Assembly: GCA_025094145.1 (NCBI GenBank) | Contig: JALLLS010000007.1 | Span: 372,001 to 436,000, forward strand | DNA length: 64,000 bases | From: Spinellus fusiger | Taxonomy: Eukaryota; Mucoromycota; Mucoromycetes; Mucorales; Phycomycetaceae | Direction: 5' to 3' | Part shown: piece by piece, positions 11,972 to 23,900 of the stretch | Numbering within the stretch: position 1 is the stretch's first letter | Layout of the letters: every line of letters starts with the position of its first letter | Notes under the pieces: generated by a model | Told to the model about the DNA's origin: nothing | Databases searched by the model: none | The model's input: the letters and a program-made list of their open reading frames with translations, nothing else | Made by a program: the position numbers and the translations under genes

Positions 11972-12589
11972 ATGGAAGCTGTTCAAACTTTTGGTCGCAA
12001 GGTGCGTCACCTTTTCATATAGTGTGTTTGGCACTGGGCATGGGTGTAGAGTGGCTTTTATGCAGCCTCATGGAGATCATCCCAATGTTCTCCTGATAAA
12101 AAAAAATAAAAAAAAAAGACAAACAGACAAACAGACAAACAGAGAGAAACAAAACCCTCAAGAGATAGACATAGACAGTAGCTAACTTTGGAATAGAAAA
12201 CCGCCACTGCTGTAGCTCACTGCAAGCGTGGACGTGGTCTCATTAGAGTCAACGGTTCTCCTCTCGCTCTTCTTGAACCTGAAATCCTCAAGTTCAAGGT
12301 CTACGAAGTCATTCTCCTGTTGGGTGAGGAACGTTTCTCCAACGTAGATATCCGTATTCGCGTCAACGGTGGTGGTCACACTTCCCAGGTCTACGCTATT
12401 CGTCAGGCCCTTGCCAAGGCCATTGTTGCCTTTTACCAAAAGTATGTTGATGAGGCCTCCAAGAAGGAGATCAAGGACATTCTCGTCCAATACGACCGTA
12501 CTCTTCTCGTTGCTGATCCCCGTCGTTGCGAGGCCAAGAAGTTCGGTGGTCCCGGTGCTCGTGCCCGTTTCCAGAAGTCTTACCGTTAA
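11972..12589 (+). CDS. RPS16: Ribosomal protein uS9 (RPS16)
   Basis: Cytosolic small-subunit protein uS9 that sits in the 40S head near the P-site tRNA. Two coding exons, 11972-12001 ([10 protein letters not shown]) and 12197-12589, give 140 aa, close to the usual length. The intron (195 nt, GTGCGT...ATAG) ends just after a GCTAAC branch sequence at 12181. A further 53-nt intron (11917-11969) lies in the 5' UTR only 2 nt before the ATG. Diagnostic blocks are [50 protein letters not shown] and the C-terminal RARFQKSYR. Codon use is strongly C-ending, as in the histones, fitting high expression. Confidence 0.95.
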
Positions 12590-13325
12590 AATCCTCTTCT
12601 TTTTTTTATCACTCACTCTTCACACATCCCATTCCTCTTTTCTTTGTCAACATGTTTTGGTATCATGCCACTTTTTCATTTCTAATACATGCTGGTGACA
12701 AGTGAATGGGGTCAACAAGTGTTCATAATTAAGTCCATGACTACTGCCTGTAGGTAGATAGATAGACAAGAGAGCAAAAAGAGAGAATTCGGTGGGCTAC
12801 AATGCCAGTAGTGGATGCATGTCTACATATCTACATGTTACGAGTTGGAGATGTCTCTTTGAGGAGTGGTGTGACTTGTTCCTGGGTGGCTGAGATAGAA
12901 TAACATCCTCATCCATTAGTCCATCTTATGTCCTTGCAGCAAGAGACAAGTTATTTTGGTTTGCGCTCGACAAAGGTAACAATGCACTCCATAGACAATG
13001 TCATGGTGATGGGATGGTAATGCCATGACAACGGTACGACAACAATACGATAATGCCATGACAACAAATACACTGAGAAATAGTACAAAGTGGCAAACTA
13101 TAATGAATCAACAGCATCTTTTGTTTCACACAAATTCTCTTTCGTCTTTTTCTTTAGCCAATCAAAGGTGTCTATATTCTCATCATTTCCAATAAGCAAT
13201 AAATAGGTTATTGTCACTACACCTTAATCCTGTTTTTAATCTCCATTGTTTGTAAATAGACACTTTGCTTACACGGTGGGATAATACTGTTTTTCTTTCT
13301 TCTTTGTCAGTGGCACCTATTTACT
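12590..13325. other. Intergenic, no gene seen
   Basis: 3' flank of RPS16 and 5' flank of the next gene. An ATGCCATGACAAC phrase is repeated around 13019-13065. Otherwise nothing recognisable. Confidence 0.55.
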
Positions 13326-14525
13326 ATGTCTACTATCAGAATTGGTTATGGTAACTGATAAAGAAATCATTCAAGACTGTTAAACAACTGTTAAATTAGT
13401 ACCTGAGCATTTCTCCATGCCTGTTCTTATTGCAAAAGAACGTGGCTTCTTTGACGAGTGCAATGTTAGTGTTGAACTTGTTTGCTGTCCAGGTACAGTC
13501 TTTTTATATATTTATTTATATCTATATTTATTTATAACTATATTTATAACTATCTCACTATTCTGAATTGATGGTTCCTTCTAGGTGGTACGGGCCAAGT
13601 AAGTTAGAATGCCCTCCCCAGTGAATGCCCCTAGTAACCACTCGAATGACTAAATACCCTCTTTTATATCCATAGATGATTCAGAAAATGAAAGACAGAG
13701 AACTGGACTTGTCTATTGCCTTGACAGAAGGACTTGTAGCTGGAAATGCTAAACAGCAAGACTGGTATAACATTGTAGGCACCTATGTTGATGTTCCCTT
13801 ATGTAAGTTGGCCACATCTCTTTCATGCAGTTAAATAAACAAACACACATTTTATTTTTATTTATTTTACGATAAAAGGCTGGGGCATTTCTGCAGGAAA
13901 AGAGTCAAAACACAACAGTATTGACACTCTCCACCAGACAAATGTTGCTATTTCACGCTTTGGTTCTGGATCTCACATCATGGCCTATGTTCTGGCTGAG
14001 CAACAGGGCTGGCTGAGTGCTAACATTGATAAGGAGCATTTTCAATTCAATGTGCTTCATGATTTTAAGAGTATGCGCGATGCCGTCAATGATACCTCAA
14101 GTGACTTCTTCATGTGGGAAATATTCACTACAAAGCCCTATTATGATTCTGGAGAAGTAAAGAATATTGGCCAGATAACACCTCCTTGGCCTGCCTTTAC
14201 ATTTGCTGCTCATGTAGAAATGCAGAGTCGCCCTCAGGACACAAAGAATGTTCTCAAGGCTATTCAAAAGGCCACTGTTCTTTTCATGGACCAAAAAGAG
14301 AACGAGTCTGTCCAGTACATTATGAAGCACTTGGAATACAAGGAAGAAGACATTCGCCAATGGTTCAAGACAGTGAGCTATGCCAAAGACCTTTCTTCTG
14401 TTTCTTCTCATGCATTGGAGGTGGTGGGCTCTTCTCTTATCAAGGCAGGCATTATCAATTCCCCTGCTCCCTCTCCAGAGGCTCTTTGTGACCTTGACGT
14501 AGCCACTCTGTACAGTGACAAATAA
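13326..14525 (+). CDS. Ca3427-like / NMT1-type periplasmic-binding-fold protein, 301 aa
   Basis: Five exons: 13326-13350, 13400-13492, 13585-13598, 13676-13802, 13879-14525. The frame closes exactly and starts MSTIRIGYVPEHFSMPVLIA. The protein looks like the type II periplasmic-binding fold used by NMT1/THI5-like and Ca3427-like fungal proteins: KERGFFDECNVSVELVCCPG, GTGQMIQKMKDRELDLSIAL, the hinge RFGSGSHIMAYVLAEQQGW, and FMWEIFTTKPYYD. There is no signal peptide, so a cytosolic or organelle ligand-binding role is likely; the ligand is unknown. The third exon is only 14 nt, which is unusual but keeps the PGGTGQ loop in frame. THI5-like pyrimidine synthase activity is possible but not shown, since the THI5 catalytic Cys/His pattern is not apparent. 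Confidence 0.8.
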
Positions 14526-14613
14526 CAAGCTACAGTTATCAGACAGAGAATTAAATAGTAATAAATGCCTTGTTGAGTGCAAAGTAGAGAGTAGGCCTCA
14601 TTGATGTTATTAT

Positions 14614-15372
14614 TTATTGGTCATAATAATGAGCCATTTGTACATTGGAGGAGCTAAAATCACACTTTTCATAAAATGATATATTCTGTTCCTTGCAGTT
14701 AAGAATGACTTTGTAGCAGCCCAATGCCTTTGCCATGCCATGGATTTGTTCCATCAGCCTAGAGGGATAAGTGATGGAGCATAGGATTTACAAACTTCTT
14801 ACCGGAATCCCAGTTTTTGGCCACGCTGAGAATGATGCACCACAACATCCTCAATGTGTCCAGCCTATGCATGTGTACACTCATCTATTTATTCATTGTG
14901 TTGTGATAAAAATAACCACATGGATCTATTACCATGCCACAGCCATGCAGTAATTTATACTCGATGAACAGTGTAGCGCAGGCAATGATCTGATGGTTGT
15001 ATTCAATGACAATAAGATAGTAACTCTTCAACTGCTGCATCAAGTCAAAGCGTTCTTTATATATATATATATAAATCCATTCCATTCATAGAATATAACC
15101 CATGAGTTTACTATTCTCTTTCTTCTTCTTTCATCATCTACCTTGAAATGTTGCTTGGGTGATCTCTCCTACATGGGAGAGTTGACCAAGAATATCAAGA
15201 ATGCCTAGTAAAATAGTCTACATATTTGGCAGGAATAAGAGTATTTACCCTTCTCATTGTCATTTCTTTTTAATGGACGGAGACAATAGCCTTCTGGTAA
15301 AGATGCCTCTACTTGTGAAGAGATGAGTTTGGGTGAAAATAAGAAACAGGAGTGAAGGTCTGTAGGTGTCAT
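14614..15372 (-). CDS. GNA1: Glucosamine-6-phosphate N-acetyltransferase
   Basis: Cytosolic GNAT-fold enzyme: glucosamine-6-P + acetyl-CoA gives GlcNAc-6-P, a step towards UDP-GlcNAc for chitin, glycans and GPI anchors. Five exons, high to low: 15249-15372, 15142-15204, 14933-15054, 14803-14864, 14614-14758; introns are 44, 87, 68 and 44 nt. The product is 171 aa. Visible: LFSPKLISS and LPEGYCLRPLKRND near the start, ILGQLSHVGEITQATF, the core CGMAGHIEDVVVHHSQRG with QKLG (acetyl-CoA pyrophosphate loop), YKVILNCKEQNISFYEKC, and the end VQMAHYYDQ. The usual glycine in EKCGF is Asp here (EKCDF). The second intron carries an (AT)n run. The gene is tail-to-tail with the upstream neighbour, 88 bp apart. 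Confidence 0.93.
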
Positions 15373-15435
15373 TGTCGTGGTGAAAATCAAAGAATTAAAG
15401 AATTAAACAAGTAAACAATCAATCCAACATCAGGC

Positions 15436-15764
15436 CTAATGGCTGTCTTTATATGTTCTTTTTATACCGTTGTTTGTCTTTTTACTACGCTCTCTACCCT
15501 TGAATGACTTGTTCTTACCGCGGAAGACACCTGTGTAGCCACAGGAACACCAAATGTCTGCACCAGAAAAAAAAAAAAAGACTGTACTTCAGTGTCCCTT
15601 GGGAGAGAAATAAGCTCTTTCTTATTAAAAAGTGACTCTATTCTACAGCTATTTTTTATACTCTTAGTACAGCTATTTTTTATACTCTTAGGCATGTTGA
15701 TCCATGGCATCACTACAAACTCCCCTATCCTTTCTATAGAATAGATGTGGCTGTTCATGGACAT
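15436..15764 (-). CDS. Possible small protein with CxC zinc-ribbon-like motif (66 aa or 3' part of a longer gene)
   Basis: Tentative model with two exons, 15686-15764 and 15436-15557, joined across a 128-nt intron (GTATAA...TGCAG after a long poly-T tract). It reads MSMNSHIYSIERIGEFVVMP, WINMPK, then NIWCSCGYTGVFRGKNKSF and a very basic tail ending RTYKDSH. I do not recognise it. The basic tail and single Cys-X-Cys suggest a nucleic-acid-binding or ribosomal role, which is inference only. Upstream exons are possible near 15820-15990, but no clean join was found. The intron contains a perfect 24-bp direct duplication near 15637-15684. Confidence 0.3.
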
Positions 15765-16032
15765 TGGTGTAGCAAGCGTGCCGACCACTGACAGAAATAG
15801 ATGGTTTGATTAGCCTACTTTACCCTTGGCATCATTTCAGACAGGTTTAGAATGGATTCTAATTTATTATTAGTGTTATTACTATGATGGTAATATTGTA
15901 ACAATAGCATCTTCTACACATATTTATTCTTGGAAAGTCAACAGGCTCCTTGGCCTTTCGTTACTGTCGGAGATTGAAGGATGACATCCATAGGGCTGTA
16001 GAAATGTGAGAACAAAGAGAAAGTCATTTATC

Positions 16033-16540
16033 ATGAACCGCCTGCTACAGCGCAGTCCTCTCCTCTCCCAATTCAGAGAAAACAGGCGCTTATTCACCAA
16101 CTCATCTCGTCTAATGTCATGTGGGTGCCTATAGAGACAATAAAGGATGGTGTTATTCACCTACATGATGTCTATAGCCAAGCAACTCTATCTTGTCGTG
16201 GCTCATGATAAAACAGACGCTCAAGCCCTAGAACGGCGTATGGCTTCTAGAAATGAACATCTCCAAAGTGCCACTTCTCATCATGAAAAGGGGAGTGTTC
16301 TGTTTGCTGGTGCTTTTTTGGATTCTCATGAGGTAAGAAGAGGAGTCCAACAGTAGATACCGAGTGGATATCCTGACAATGAATGGTTAGAGTGGTAAAA
16401 TGATTGGCAGTGCTCTTCTGTTGTGGAGTGAATCAAAAGAAGCCCTTGAGAAGCAGATTCAGGAAGATCCTTATACTGAGAACAATGTATGGGATAAGTA
16501 CACAATCTATCCTATGCGTCTGTATGTGAATTTATTCTAG
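16033..16540 (+). CDS. YciI-domain protein, probably mitochondrial, 130 aa
   Basis: Three exons, 16033-16120, 16178-16332 and 16391-16540, with introns of 57 and 58 nt. The first exon codes an Arg-rich, acid-poor leader (MNRLLQRSPLLSQFRENRRL) that looks like a mitochondrial presequence. The rest is a YCII (dimeric alpha-beta barrel) domain: QLYLVVAHDKTDAQALERRM, SRNEHL, GSVLFAGAFLDSHE, SGKMIGSALLLWSESKEA, and the hallmark DPYTENNVWDKYTIYPM, including the conserved Asp-Pro-Tyr. The family is small and mostly uncharacterised, related to muconolactone-isomerase-like enzymes. The end LYVNLF is short and ordinary. Confidence 0.85.
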
Positions 16541-16796
16541 TTCAAAAATGGGGCCTCTGCTTATCTCTGCTTGTCTTTACTTAGTGCCCTGCCCAAGGTG
16601 GTTCCAAACTAAGAATAGTCAGTCCAATAAGAAAGAAGGAAAAAGGAATGGATTTTGGGATGTTCACAATAAATCATTCTTTATTGACTTGCTGCTGTCT
16701 GTCTACATGTGTCTATTGGCTACTTTGCATGAATTCTACACCATTTGCTCTCTCTCTACATATTACTATTCTATTCTATTCTATTCTATTCTATTC

Positions 16797-16846
<50 letters not shown>

Positions 16847-17087
16847 TATTATTATTAGTATATGTTTATAGCAGTCCATTGTCAATGGAGCCTGATCAAT
16901 GAAATAAGCATCATCAACACCATTGAATGAATCTATACCACAACCTGCAAACAAATTATAAAGTGTCTTAATAACTGTATTCTTGATCTACAAAGGCTGA
17001 ACAGTGTGACTCTCTTTTGTGACTCTTTCTTATCCTAGACTCGATTCCTCTTTCTTCATCTCTCTCATTGCTCAAACACACTTCACC
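16541..17087. other. Intergenic with compound microsatellite
   Basis: 3' flank of the YciI gene and 5' flank of the NIC96 fragment. It holds a (TATTC)n run (about 16768-16799) continuing into (ATT)n (to about 16846). The longer open frames here come from the microsatellite. Confidence 0.65.
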
Positions 17088-17806
17088 ATGACTTACGCTT
17101 CTGCCAACCAACCCTCGTCTCTTTCACAAATATTAGAAAAGTCGAGACTTCTTGCTAATAAAATAAACACGCAAGAACTCACTCCTATTGAACGTGGTCT
17201 GACTCAAATCACAGAACAGTCCCAAGCACTTACAACAGACACAGCACCCTCCAACAACAGCCATAATGTCAAGGCGTAAGTGGAGAGTCAAACCAACCTA
17301 GTCCAATCCATGTTTATCCTATTGACTCTTCATAGCCACTATTTCTTAGCCCAAGCAGGTGTTAACACGCAGGTATTAATGCAAGAACTAGGCACGATGC
17401 ACCTTGGAGAACCTGTAGAACATAGACAGCCTATCAAAGACACTGATATTGAAGTAAGTTACTTTCTATGAATACATTGCATTAATATTTCTTATTACTA
17501 ATATTACTACTATTACTATTGTTTAGGCTTACTTTAACCAAAGACGAACACAAAACATCCTTGATTTGATGCAAAGTGAACGTCAAGAGGTAGACACTAC
17601 TTTATATATACCATGACTGACATACAGAATAGATTCTTGAAGATATGCAGAATGTATTCGAGTTGGATATAGAATCTACATGGAGAGAACTCAGAGAACG
17701 TCTATGCCCGGATGCCCTGAAAGAAGATCAAACCATTGAAGCAGCTTCCACTACCATGTTAAAGACAAAGCTTGCCTCCTTGAATGAAAGGAGTTCTTAC
17801 TCTTAG
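17088..17806 (+). pseudogene. NIC96: 5' fragment of nucleoporin NIC96/NUP93
   Basis: Four exons, 17088-17275, 17336-17453, 17527-17589 and 17633-17806, code 180 aa. They match the start of the NIC96 family: LSQILEKSRLLANKI, TPIERGLTQITEQSQ, HYFLAQAGVNTQVLMQELG, and EAYFNQRRTQNILDLM, then ILEDMQNVFELDIESTWREL. Family members are about 800 aa and anchor the inner ring of the nuclear pore; here the frame stops at 17804-17806 and AT-rich DNA plus a Tc1 element follow. The intact splice sites and frame argue for a recent truncation or a partial duplicate. A short functional paralogue cannot be excluded. Confidence 0.75.
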
Positions 17807-18137
17807 AAAATATATATCAGTTGAATGCTATTTCAGTTCTAGTCCTACTTTTCTTATTATCCATTGTTTTTTTTAATAAATAAATAAAATCAGGGCGTAT
17901 GTTTATACAATAGATGAAAGGAAATGTTAATGAAATCCACACACCTGCCTGATGTTTGACAAATAAATGTCCAGAGACACAATATATAATCATCCATTTA
18001 AGGGACAACCACAGTATATGAAACTTATGCTATATAGTATAAGAAAAATATTTACATAGCTATTATTGTACACAAGTTCATCTATTAGATAAAATATATA
18101 ATAGTGCATTTTGTGTGCGTTTATGTTTATGTTTATA
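17807..18137. other. AT-rich spacer
   Basis: Between the NIC96 fragment and the Tc1 element. No NIC96 continuation was found in any frame. Confidence 0.6.
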
Positions 18138-19227
18138 CAGTCACACAAAATTAGAAAGGGTACGACTTCTCTTTTTTGAAATCCTGAGAAAGAATATGCT
18201 TCACGGATATAAATGTTATGGCCTCAAAACACATACTAATGACTTCAAATTCAACACAAAGTTAGTTTAACATATTTTCTATAGTAATATATATAAAAAA
18301 GGTTTTTATTTAATATTTTTTTGGGCCACCTGTATGGCAGCTAGCCTCATCTTCTTGGAATATAAAGTCCCTGTCCTCCTTCTCATTCAATTCAATGAAC
18401 CATGGCAGAAAGTTCTCTGCCAAAATGTTGACGTATACGTCCTGATTTACAGTGCCATCAATAAAGACCAAAGACCCAAATACACCTGCCCAGAAACAGC
18501 TCTAGATCATTATGCTACCTTTCCTTCATTTGGTTGTAGGTACACTATGAGCAGCCTTATACCTCTCTCTGATCTTTCGAATCGCTCTGTTTCCTCCCTG
18601 GTAACCCTCTACTTCAAATCGTGACTCATCAGACCCTACAATGCGTCTCCAGTCCTCAGGAGTCCAATTGACCCATTCCTTCGCCCAACGAAGTCTTTTC
18701 TTCATGTTTTTTTTTCAGATAACCTTGGCTTGTGTGCTGTAAAGTAGGAACCAAACTCAATCTGATGTATTCATTTGATGAATATTGCTCTACAGATGAT
18801 TATCTCATGTGCCTTAAGTTCCAAATTTATATAGTTATAGGAGGCAAATGGGTTGCCTCTTAGAATGGCCTCAAGTCGTCTGAGGTTTCTCTCATTGAGT
18901 TTTTTTTAGTGTACCAGAACTAGTTCTTGGTAGAGGTGTACCATTAGTCTTGATTCTACTAATGATCTTTTGGAAAGTAGACTTGCTAATGCCAACGACC
19001 TTTGAAGTGCTACTCATAGAGTAATTTTATTTTATTTTTAAGCCATTAAACACCCTATTACTCTCTTTCTTCAAGCTTATTATAAACACTTGAGTTTATA
19101 GTTGAGGATTCTGCCTTTGACATTTGAGATTGTTTAATGGAATGTGATTCTCTGGTAAAAAGAAGAAGAATCATGTTTAAAAATGTATAAATTAGGGGGT
19201 CGTATACTTTCTAATGTTGTGTGACTG
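18138..19227 (-). mobile_element. Degenerate Tc1/mariner element with TIRs and TA duplication
   Basis: 1090 bp, bounded by TA at both sides and by inverted repeats of about 27 bp (left starts CAGTCACACAAAATTAG; right, read in reverse, starts CAGTCACACAACATTAG). The reverse strand holds a decayed Tc1 transposase: blocks like WTPEDW, GSDESRFEVEGYQGG, ILAENFLPWF and DFIFQEDEASCH correspond to the first and second Asp regions of the DDE domain, but stops and shifts break it throughout. Confidence 0.85.
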
Positions 19228-21162
19228 TATAAGAATCGTAAAGCTAGAGAATACTCTATCGGTGGCCCTATCTAAAATTTGACAGTACCTCAATAGGTGC
19301 TCTTTAATTATTAAAGACATATTATGTACAGTATTTTCACCAGAGATTAGGATGAGTCTGATTTTATTATTATCATTGTTGGAAATAGGGAGACCTGGTC
19401 ACATATTTTGGGAGAACCTATTGCAGTAATATCATATATGTGTAATGTAGAATAGCATAAATAGAGGGAATAGATGCACCCTTTACATCTTTGAGAAATA
19501 TACCTTATAATTCCAAACAGTACACTTTTTTTTGCTTAAGGTTTTCGAACAGTATAAAAGACTAAGTATTATTAAATAATAAATATCAGAGTCTAACCAC
19601 CTGTTAACTGACTGGGATTCCCTTTGGACTGAAAGAGCGATTGATGACAAGTTCCATAAATAACATCTCAGCTCAATTACAATAAGGCATTTCTATTCCA
19701 TAATATAGAGTTTATAAATGAGAGAATAATGGAGGTGGCAGATTAGATGATGATGGATGATTAAATATAAATATAGATTTATACCTTCCATGGCACTAAT
19801 TTCTCCCAAGATTCTCAACACAATGTCATTAATGAGATACAAACAACTCTTTACTCATAAGATTATACATTATATTTTGCTGTGTTTATATCTTATAAAA
19901 ATCGATTTTAGAATAAGAGAAGCCTATAAATATTAGTATTAGTCATTGATAACTAATTATTAGCTATTGTAAAAAGACATTCATTACCTTCTACCTATCT
20001 AATAAGAGTAGTTATCTGATCCAATTAAATTTATCTTGTTGGGTCCAATTGTCACTTACTGGCTTTATGCACTCTCAAAGGGGTTTATTTTATTTTATAT
20101 TCTGCTTTTTCAATTGTTTCTTCTATAAGGCTATGCTTATCTGTTACTACTAGAACCTCCTCTCTCTCTCTCTGCTATGTCTTTATTAATAATGTAAAAG
20201 TATAAGTAATCATTACACCTACAACCCTAGTATGCACAAGTTAAATATCAAAAGTTTCCTATCACAACACAAATTCCATATTTTGTCTATCCTCAGTGAA
20301 TACAGGCATCTTATACATTTCTTAGACTCAGGAGATAATCGGAGTCTATCCTATGATGAATTAAGAAAGAGATTTCTATAAGAATTTACTAATCTATTCT
20401 CTGATGGCAGTAGTGAGAGTGAGTGTGTAAGATCATACTACATTGAGTTCATTAAAGAGTCTTGTTTATTAGGAAAGAACCCCGAGTAATATACTAACAA
20501 GATATCCAAGACAAAGACAAAGTGTAGTACTCAGTTTTATTGTATATTAAATTCTTTAGTCTAACATTCATACATATTATAGCCGTCTTTCTCTCCATAC
20601 ATAATTATAGAGAAGTCTATCTTGTGGCCTTTACATACGACGATCTATGTTAAGATAATCATCAGCCTCATTGCTGGTATATGGTCTGGGATTTAAAGGC
20701 CTATCCTAGAAGTAAAGGATATCATATCAAAGATAAAAAAAGCATTCCATTTGACCTACGTGGCCTATTTGACAGATATGGCTGATATGGCTGAATCATT
20801 TTTATCCCATGTTTACCAATTGATCCCTTTGATCATCTATTTAAGTGGGAGACAAGAGAAAAATCTATCCACTTAAAGACATGACAGAGATTCATAAAAC
20901 TCGTATGGAATATCGGAAGGTCAAATAGAAGCACTTTCTACTGTTTGTCAGAAACAACACTTGTGGATTGATTCTTTTCTTTTTTCTCTTTTTAATAGGC
21001 GCACATACTCTTATTACTTTTTCTGTCACTCTCCCAGTGTACAAATACGAGTACAGATCATTGTACACCTTTTTCGGAAAGTATTCGTACACTTTAGGAA
21101 ATAATTTCGTACACTTGAGGAAAAAAAATTCGTACACCCTATGGAATACATTTTGGGTCACT
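19228..21162. other. AT-rich region with a solo LTR; no genes seen
   Basis: No coding signal. A solo-LTR-like copy starts at 19377 (separate entry). A CT microsatellite is near 20160-20174. At 21040-21140 the word CGTACAC recurs at intervals (CGTACACTT, CGTACACCC), giving spurious open frames on both strands. Confidence 0.55.
19377..19620 (+). repeat. Solo LTR (family shared with 63007 and 63756)
   Basis: Starts TGTTGGAAATAGGGAGACC, followed by a conserved GTAGAATAGCATAAATAG and CATCTTTGAGAAATATA. The same series occurs at 63007 (plus) and 63756 (minus). The right edge is uncertain. Confidence 0.65.
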
Positions 21163-21413
21163 TGTCGTCTTTGGGTTTTTAAGCCAAAGGTATACGGAAC
21201 AGTAGAACGTGTAGTTAAACTCTGTTATTTATTGAATAGAATTGTTAAGTATTTTATACTTTCCGAATGGTATATATTCAGGGGTTAGCTATTGAAAATA
21301 CTGTGAACTATCGATATCCTTTGATGTTCGATAGAGTCCTCTTCTTGTTTTGGCAATAAATGAGTTCTAATTCTCAAGAGAGTGATCTTTCCAAATATGG
21401 CAAAAAGTCTTCA
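21163..21413 (+). repeat. Long inverted repeat, left arm (251 bp)
   Basis: Matches the reverse complement of 24888-25138 with only a few mismatches over 251 bp. The arm starts TGTCGTCTTTGG and ends CAAAAAGTCTTCA. Similarity stops sharply at both edges. It could be terminal inverted repeats of one large element or two inverted LTR-like copies; the arm starts TG and ends CA. A weaker relative lies near 26360-26440. Confidence 0.85.
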
Positions 21414-23900
21414 TGACAGTTGGGTGTGTTTTTACATCAATTCTATTTTGATATTTTTATAATACTGATTGATTTTGTCTAAATTTACTGTACTCTTTAC
21501 CACCCACCACCACATATCCGTAGTTTGTCCGCGTATATGCAAAAAAGTGTCAAGAGTTTTATGAATCTAACCAAGGTGATACGCTCTTACTTAAAGCCGT
21601 CCGAGACCCCAGCTTTGTTATCAACAATCAACAACTCCAAAAGTAAATTGAGCAAGAAAAAAAATCAGCAGAGCTAGAAGGCGAACTCAATAGTGTTAAA
21701 CTGTCGTGTCTTGGTGGACAGAAATAGTCTAGGGAACTTGACAAGGTACATATATTTCTTGTGATAACCTTCTTTGCTACTACAGTTCTAATAGTGCCCT
21801 TTTCTCCCCTTTTCATAGGCTCTTTATGAAGCACCAAGTCTCGGAAGAAGAGATAATACCTCTACATCAGGTACTTCTGGTGTAAGCATGACCATTAAAG
21901 CCACTAATTTGACTAACAACCAAGAATTTACTACTGTGTCGCGTCATGTTGACAATGCCACTACTGTATTATCTAATACTGATACGAATGAACTTGATGA
22001 AAAAGAGCTACCAGTAACTGAGGGTGAGGAAGATATAAAATCTGAATGAGCTGCTTCTGTGGCGGCTGAAATGGCTTGTGAAATTGTCGAAAACAAGTTG
22101 CCGATTCCTTTGGTGAAAGAGTTCTATGAGTGGATGTATGTCTTGGTGAGTTGCACTGCAAAATAAGTAGATTGTACTATGAAATCGTTTTAACGTGGGT
22201 CTTATTGACTCCTTTCAAAAAGCTTCTTGGAAAACATTACAAAAGCAAAAATGATGCAATTGATAATTATGAATGGGACCAATAAGATTCACATGATGCT
22301 TTAAATTGAGTTGCGTATGTGCTTCTCTCTCAATTTGATTCAAAGTGCATCTTGAACTTTTGTACTTTACAGTATTTCAACTTCCCCATTCTCCCTCTCC
22401 CTCCCTCTCAGGATTATAATGATTATAGTTTCTCGCATGTTTTTTCGCCTCTCTTAGATTGGTACTCTCGTCCATTATCAATCTTGCAAATGAAGAGATG
22501 AGAAATATCGTGCGACCATGTTTGAGCGGAACGTCAATAGAGCAGAGGTTGCATGACATAAACAATGATGAGACGACAATTGAGCAGATGGATAATGAAT
22601 ACGATTGCATTGGCAAATTAGGAGACGAAATATTTCAGGTAGGATGTCGTGGATATAGAATACAAAACCAATTGACTTACGAATATTTTATACAATCTAG
22701 TCACTTTTTGATGAAAAAAAATCTGAGAAACGCCGTCAACATGCCTTGAGAAGCATTAACAAGATGAAGGGTAAATACCCGGAAAATACTATCGATTGTT
22801 TGGAACTCCAAGTTCTTGATGCATATGAGTATCTGTAAGTTATATATGCTGTAACAGCTATATGCCCACACATATCACTACTAGCAGATAATCGAATACT
22901 TAGGTTGCGCAACATTAATAACTTTGAATATTTGAACATTGACAGTAACGCTACTGAATCCAATTTCTTTAACGCCGTTTACCCTATCATCAGCATCGTC
23001 ATTCGCCGTACTCAAGATTTAAAATTAACAAGTGTAATTTAAGGCAGTGGTTGATCTAAGAGGCGTGTAGAACTTGAGAGAGAGCCGCTACGAACACAAA
23101 GATCACACAGAAAAGAGAGAATTGGGGGATGTACTTAACAGAGTAGTCTTTCTGCTAATTCAGAAAGCGTGATGACAGGGACAGATAAGGTGATAGTGAT
23201 AAAATAGAAAACAATTGAAAGAATAAGAAGCACTGTTCGTTTCGATATTTAGAGCGAGCTTAGCCTCTACAATACGATTCAGAAGATAACAAGGAAAATT
23301 CGATTATTTATTAAAGAGGTCTGTCCTACGCTATATATACAAATTCTTATCAGAAGAATGCGAGTCCTCTGTGTCTAGTTATTTCGATTTAACTATCCAA
23401 CGTCTCATTACATTCCGAGCCAACAGATAGTCCTTCCTGCCTATCTCTACAGAAGGTTTATGTCAGCTCCTATTGTTATTTGATGTGAAAAATCTGGAAT
23501 TTTAATTTTTTGTTAGTGGCAATGGTGCCTATCAAGCTACAAAGGACGCTCTTGCTCTACTCAAAAAGAAACTCGGCGTACAGAGTACCCAACGGATATA
23601 TGGCAGAAAAATAGATTTGATGTTTGTTGATCGGAAGCACAAAGCGGAGATTTGCTCCACTGAGTGAAAAAAAAGAAGAAACGTATCATTAGAGACCTTA
23701 CTTTGTCAACAAACAAAAAATCTTCGTGTCTCAAAATGCATTTTTAAGAAAATTGTTAAGTTAAATATCTCGCTCCCTGAATTTCAATCACTATCTATTG
23801 GTATCATGGACTGGCGTAGTAAATATCGACTGTTTCTGAAAGGCGTACAGTGTTTAAGCTCATACTTACAAACAAATATGTTTTAGGATTTGATGGCTAC
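21414..23900 (+). pseudogene. Decayed multi-exon gene between the inverted repeats
   Basis: Pieces of coding sequence on the plus strand, with stops and shifts. They include a Thr-rich segment (about 21820-22050, TSTSGTSGVSMTIKATN), KLPIPLVKEFYEWM at 22100, an acidic block EQRLHDINNDETTIEQMDNE (about 22530-22600), INKMKGKYPENTIDCLELQV at 22750, and AYQATKDALALLKKKLGV with GRKIDLMFVDRKHKAEICSTE near 23530-23660. The order suggests one long protein split by introns. The last block, a basic GRK-D-...-EI motif, resembles the kind of segment seen in large repeated mucoralean hypothetical families, but I cannot name it. It is probably dead. Confidence 0.45.

Noticed and set aside
20892..21288. Tyr/Phe-rich open frames on both strands
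   Set aside because: Caused by recurring CGTACAC words; they overlap each other antisense and show no family features.
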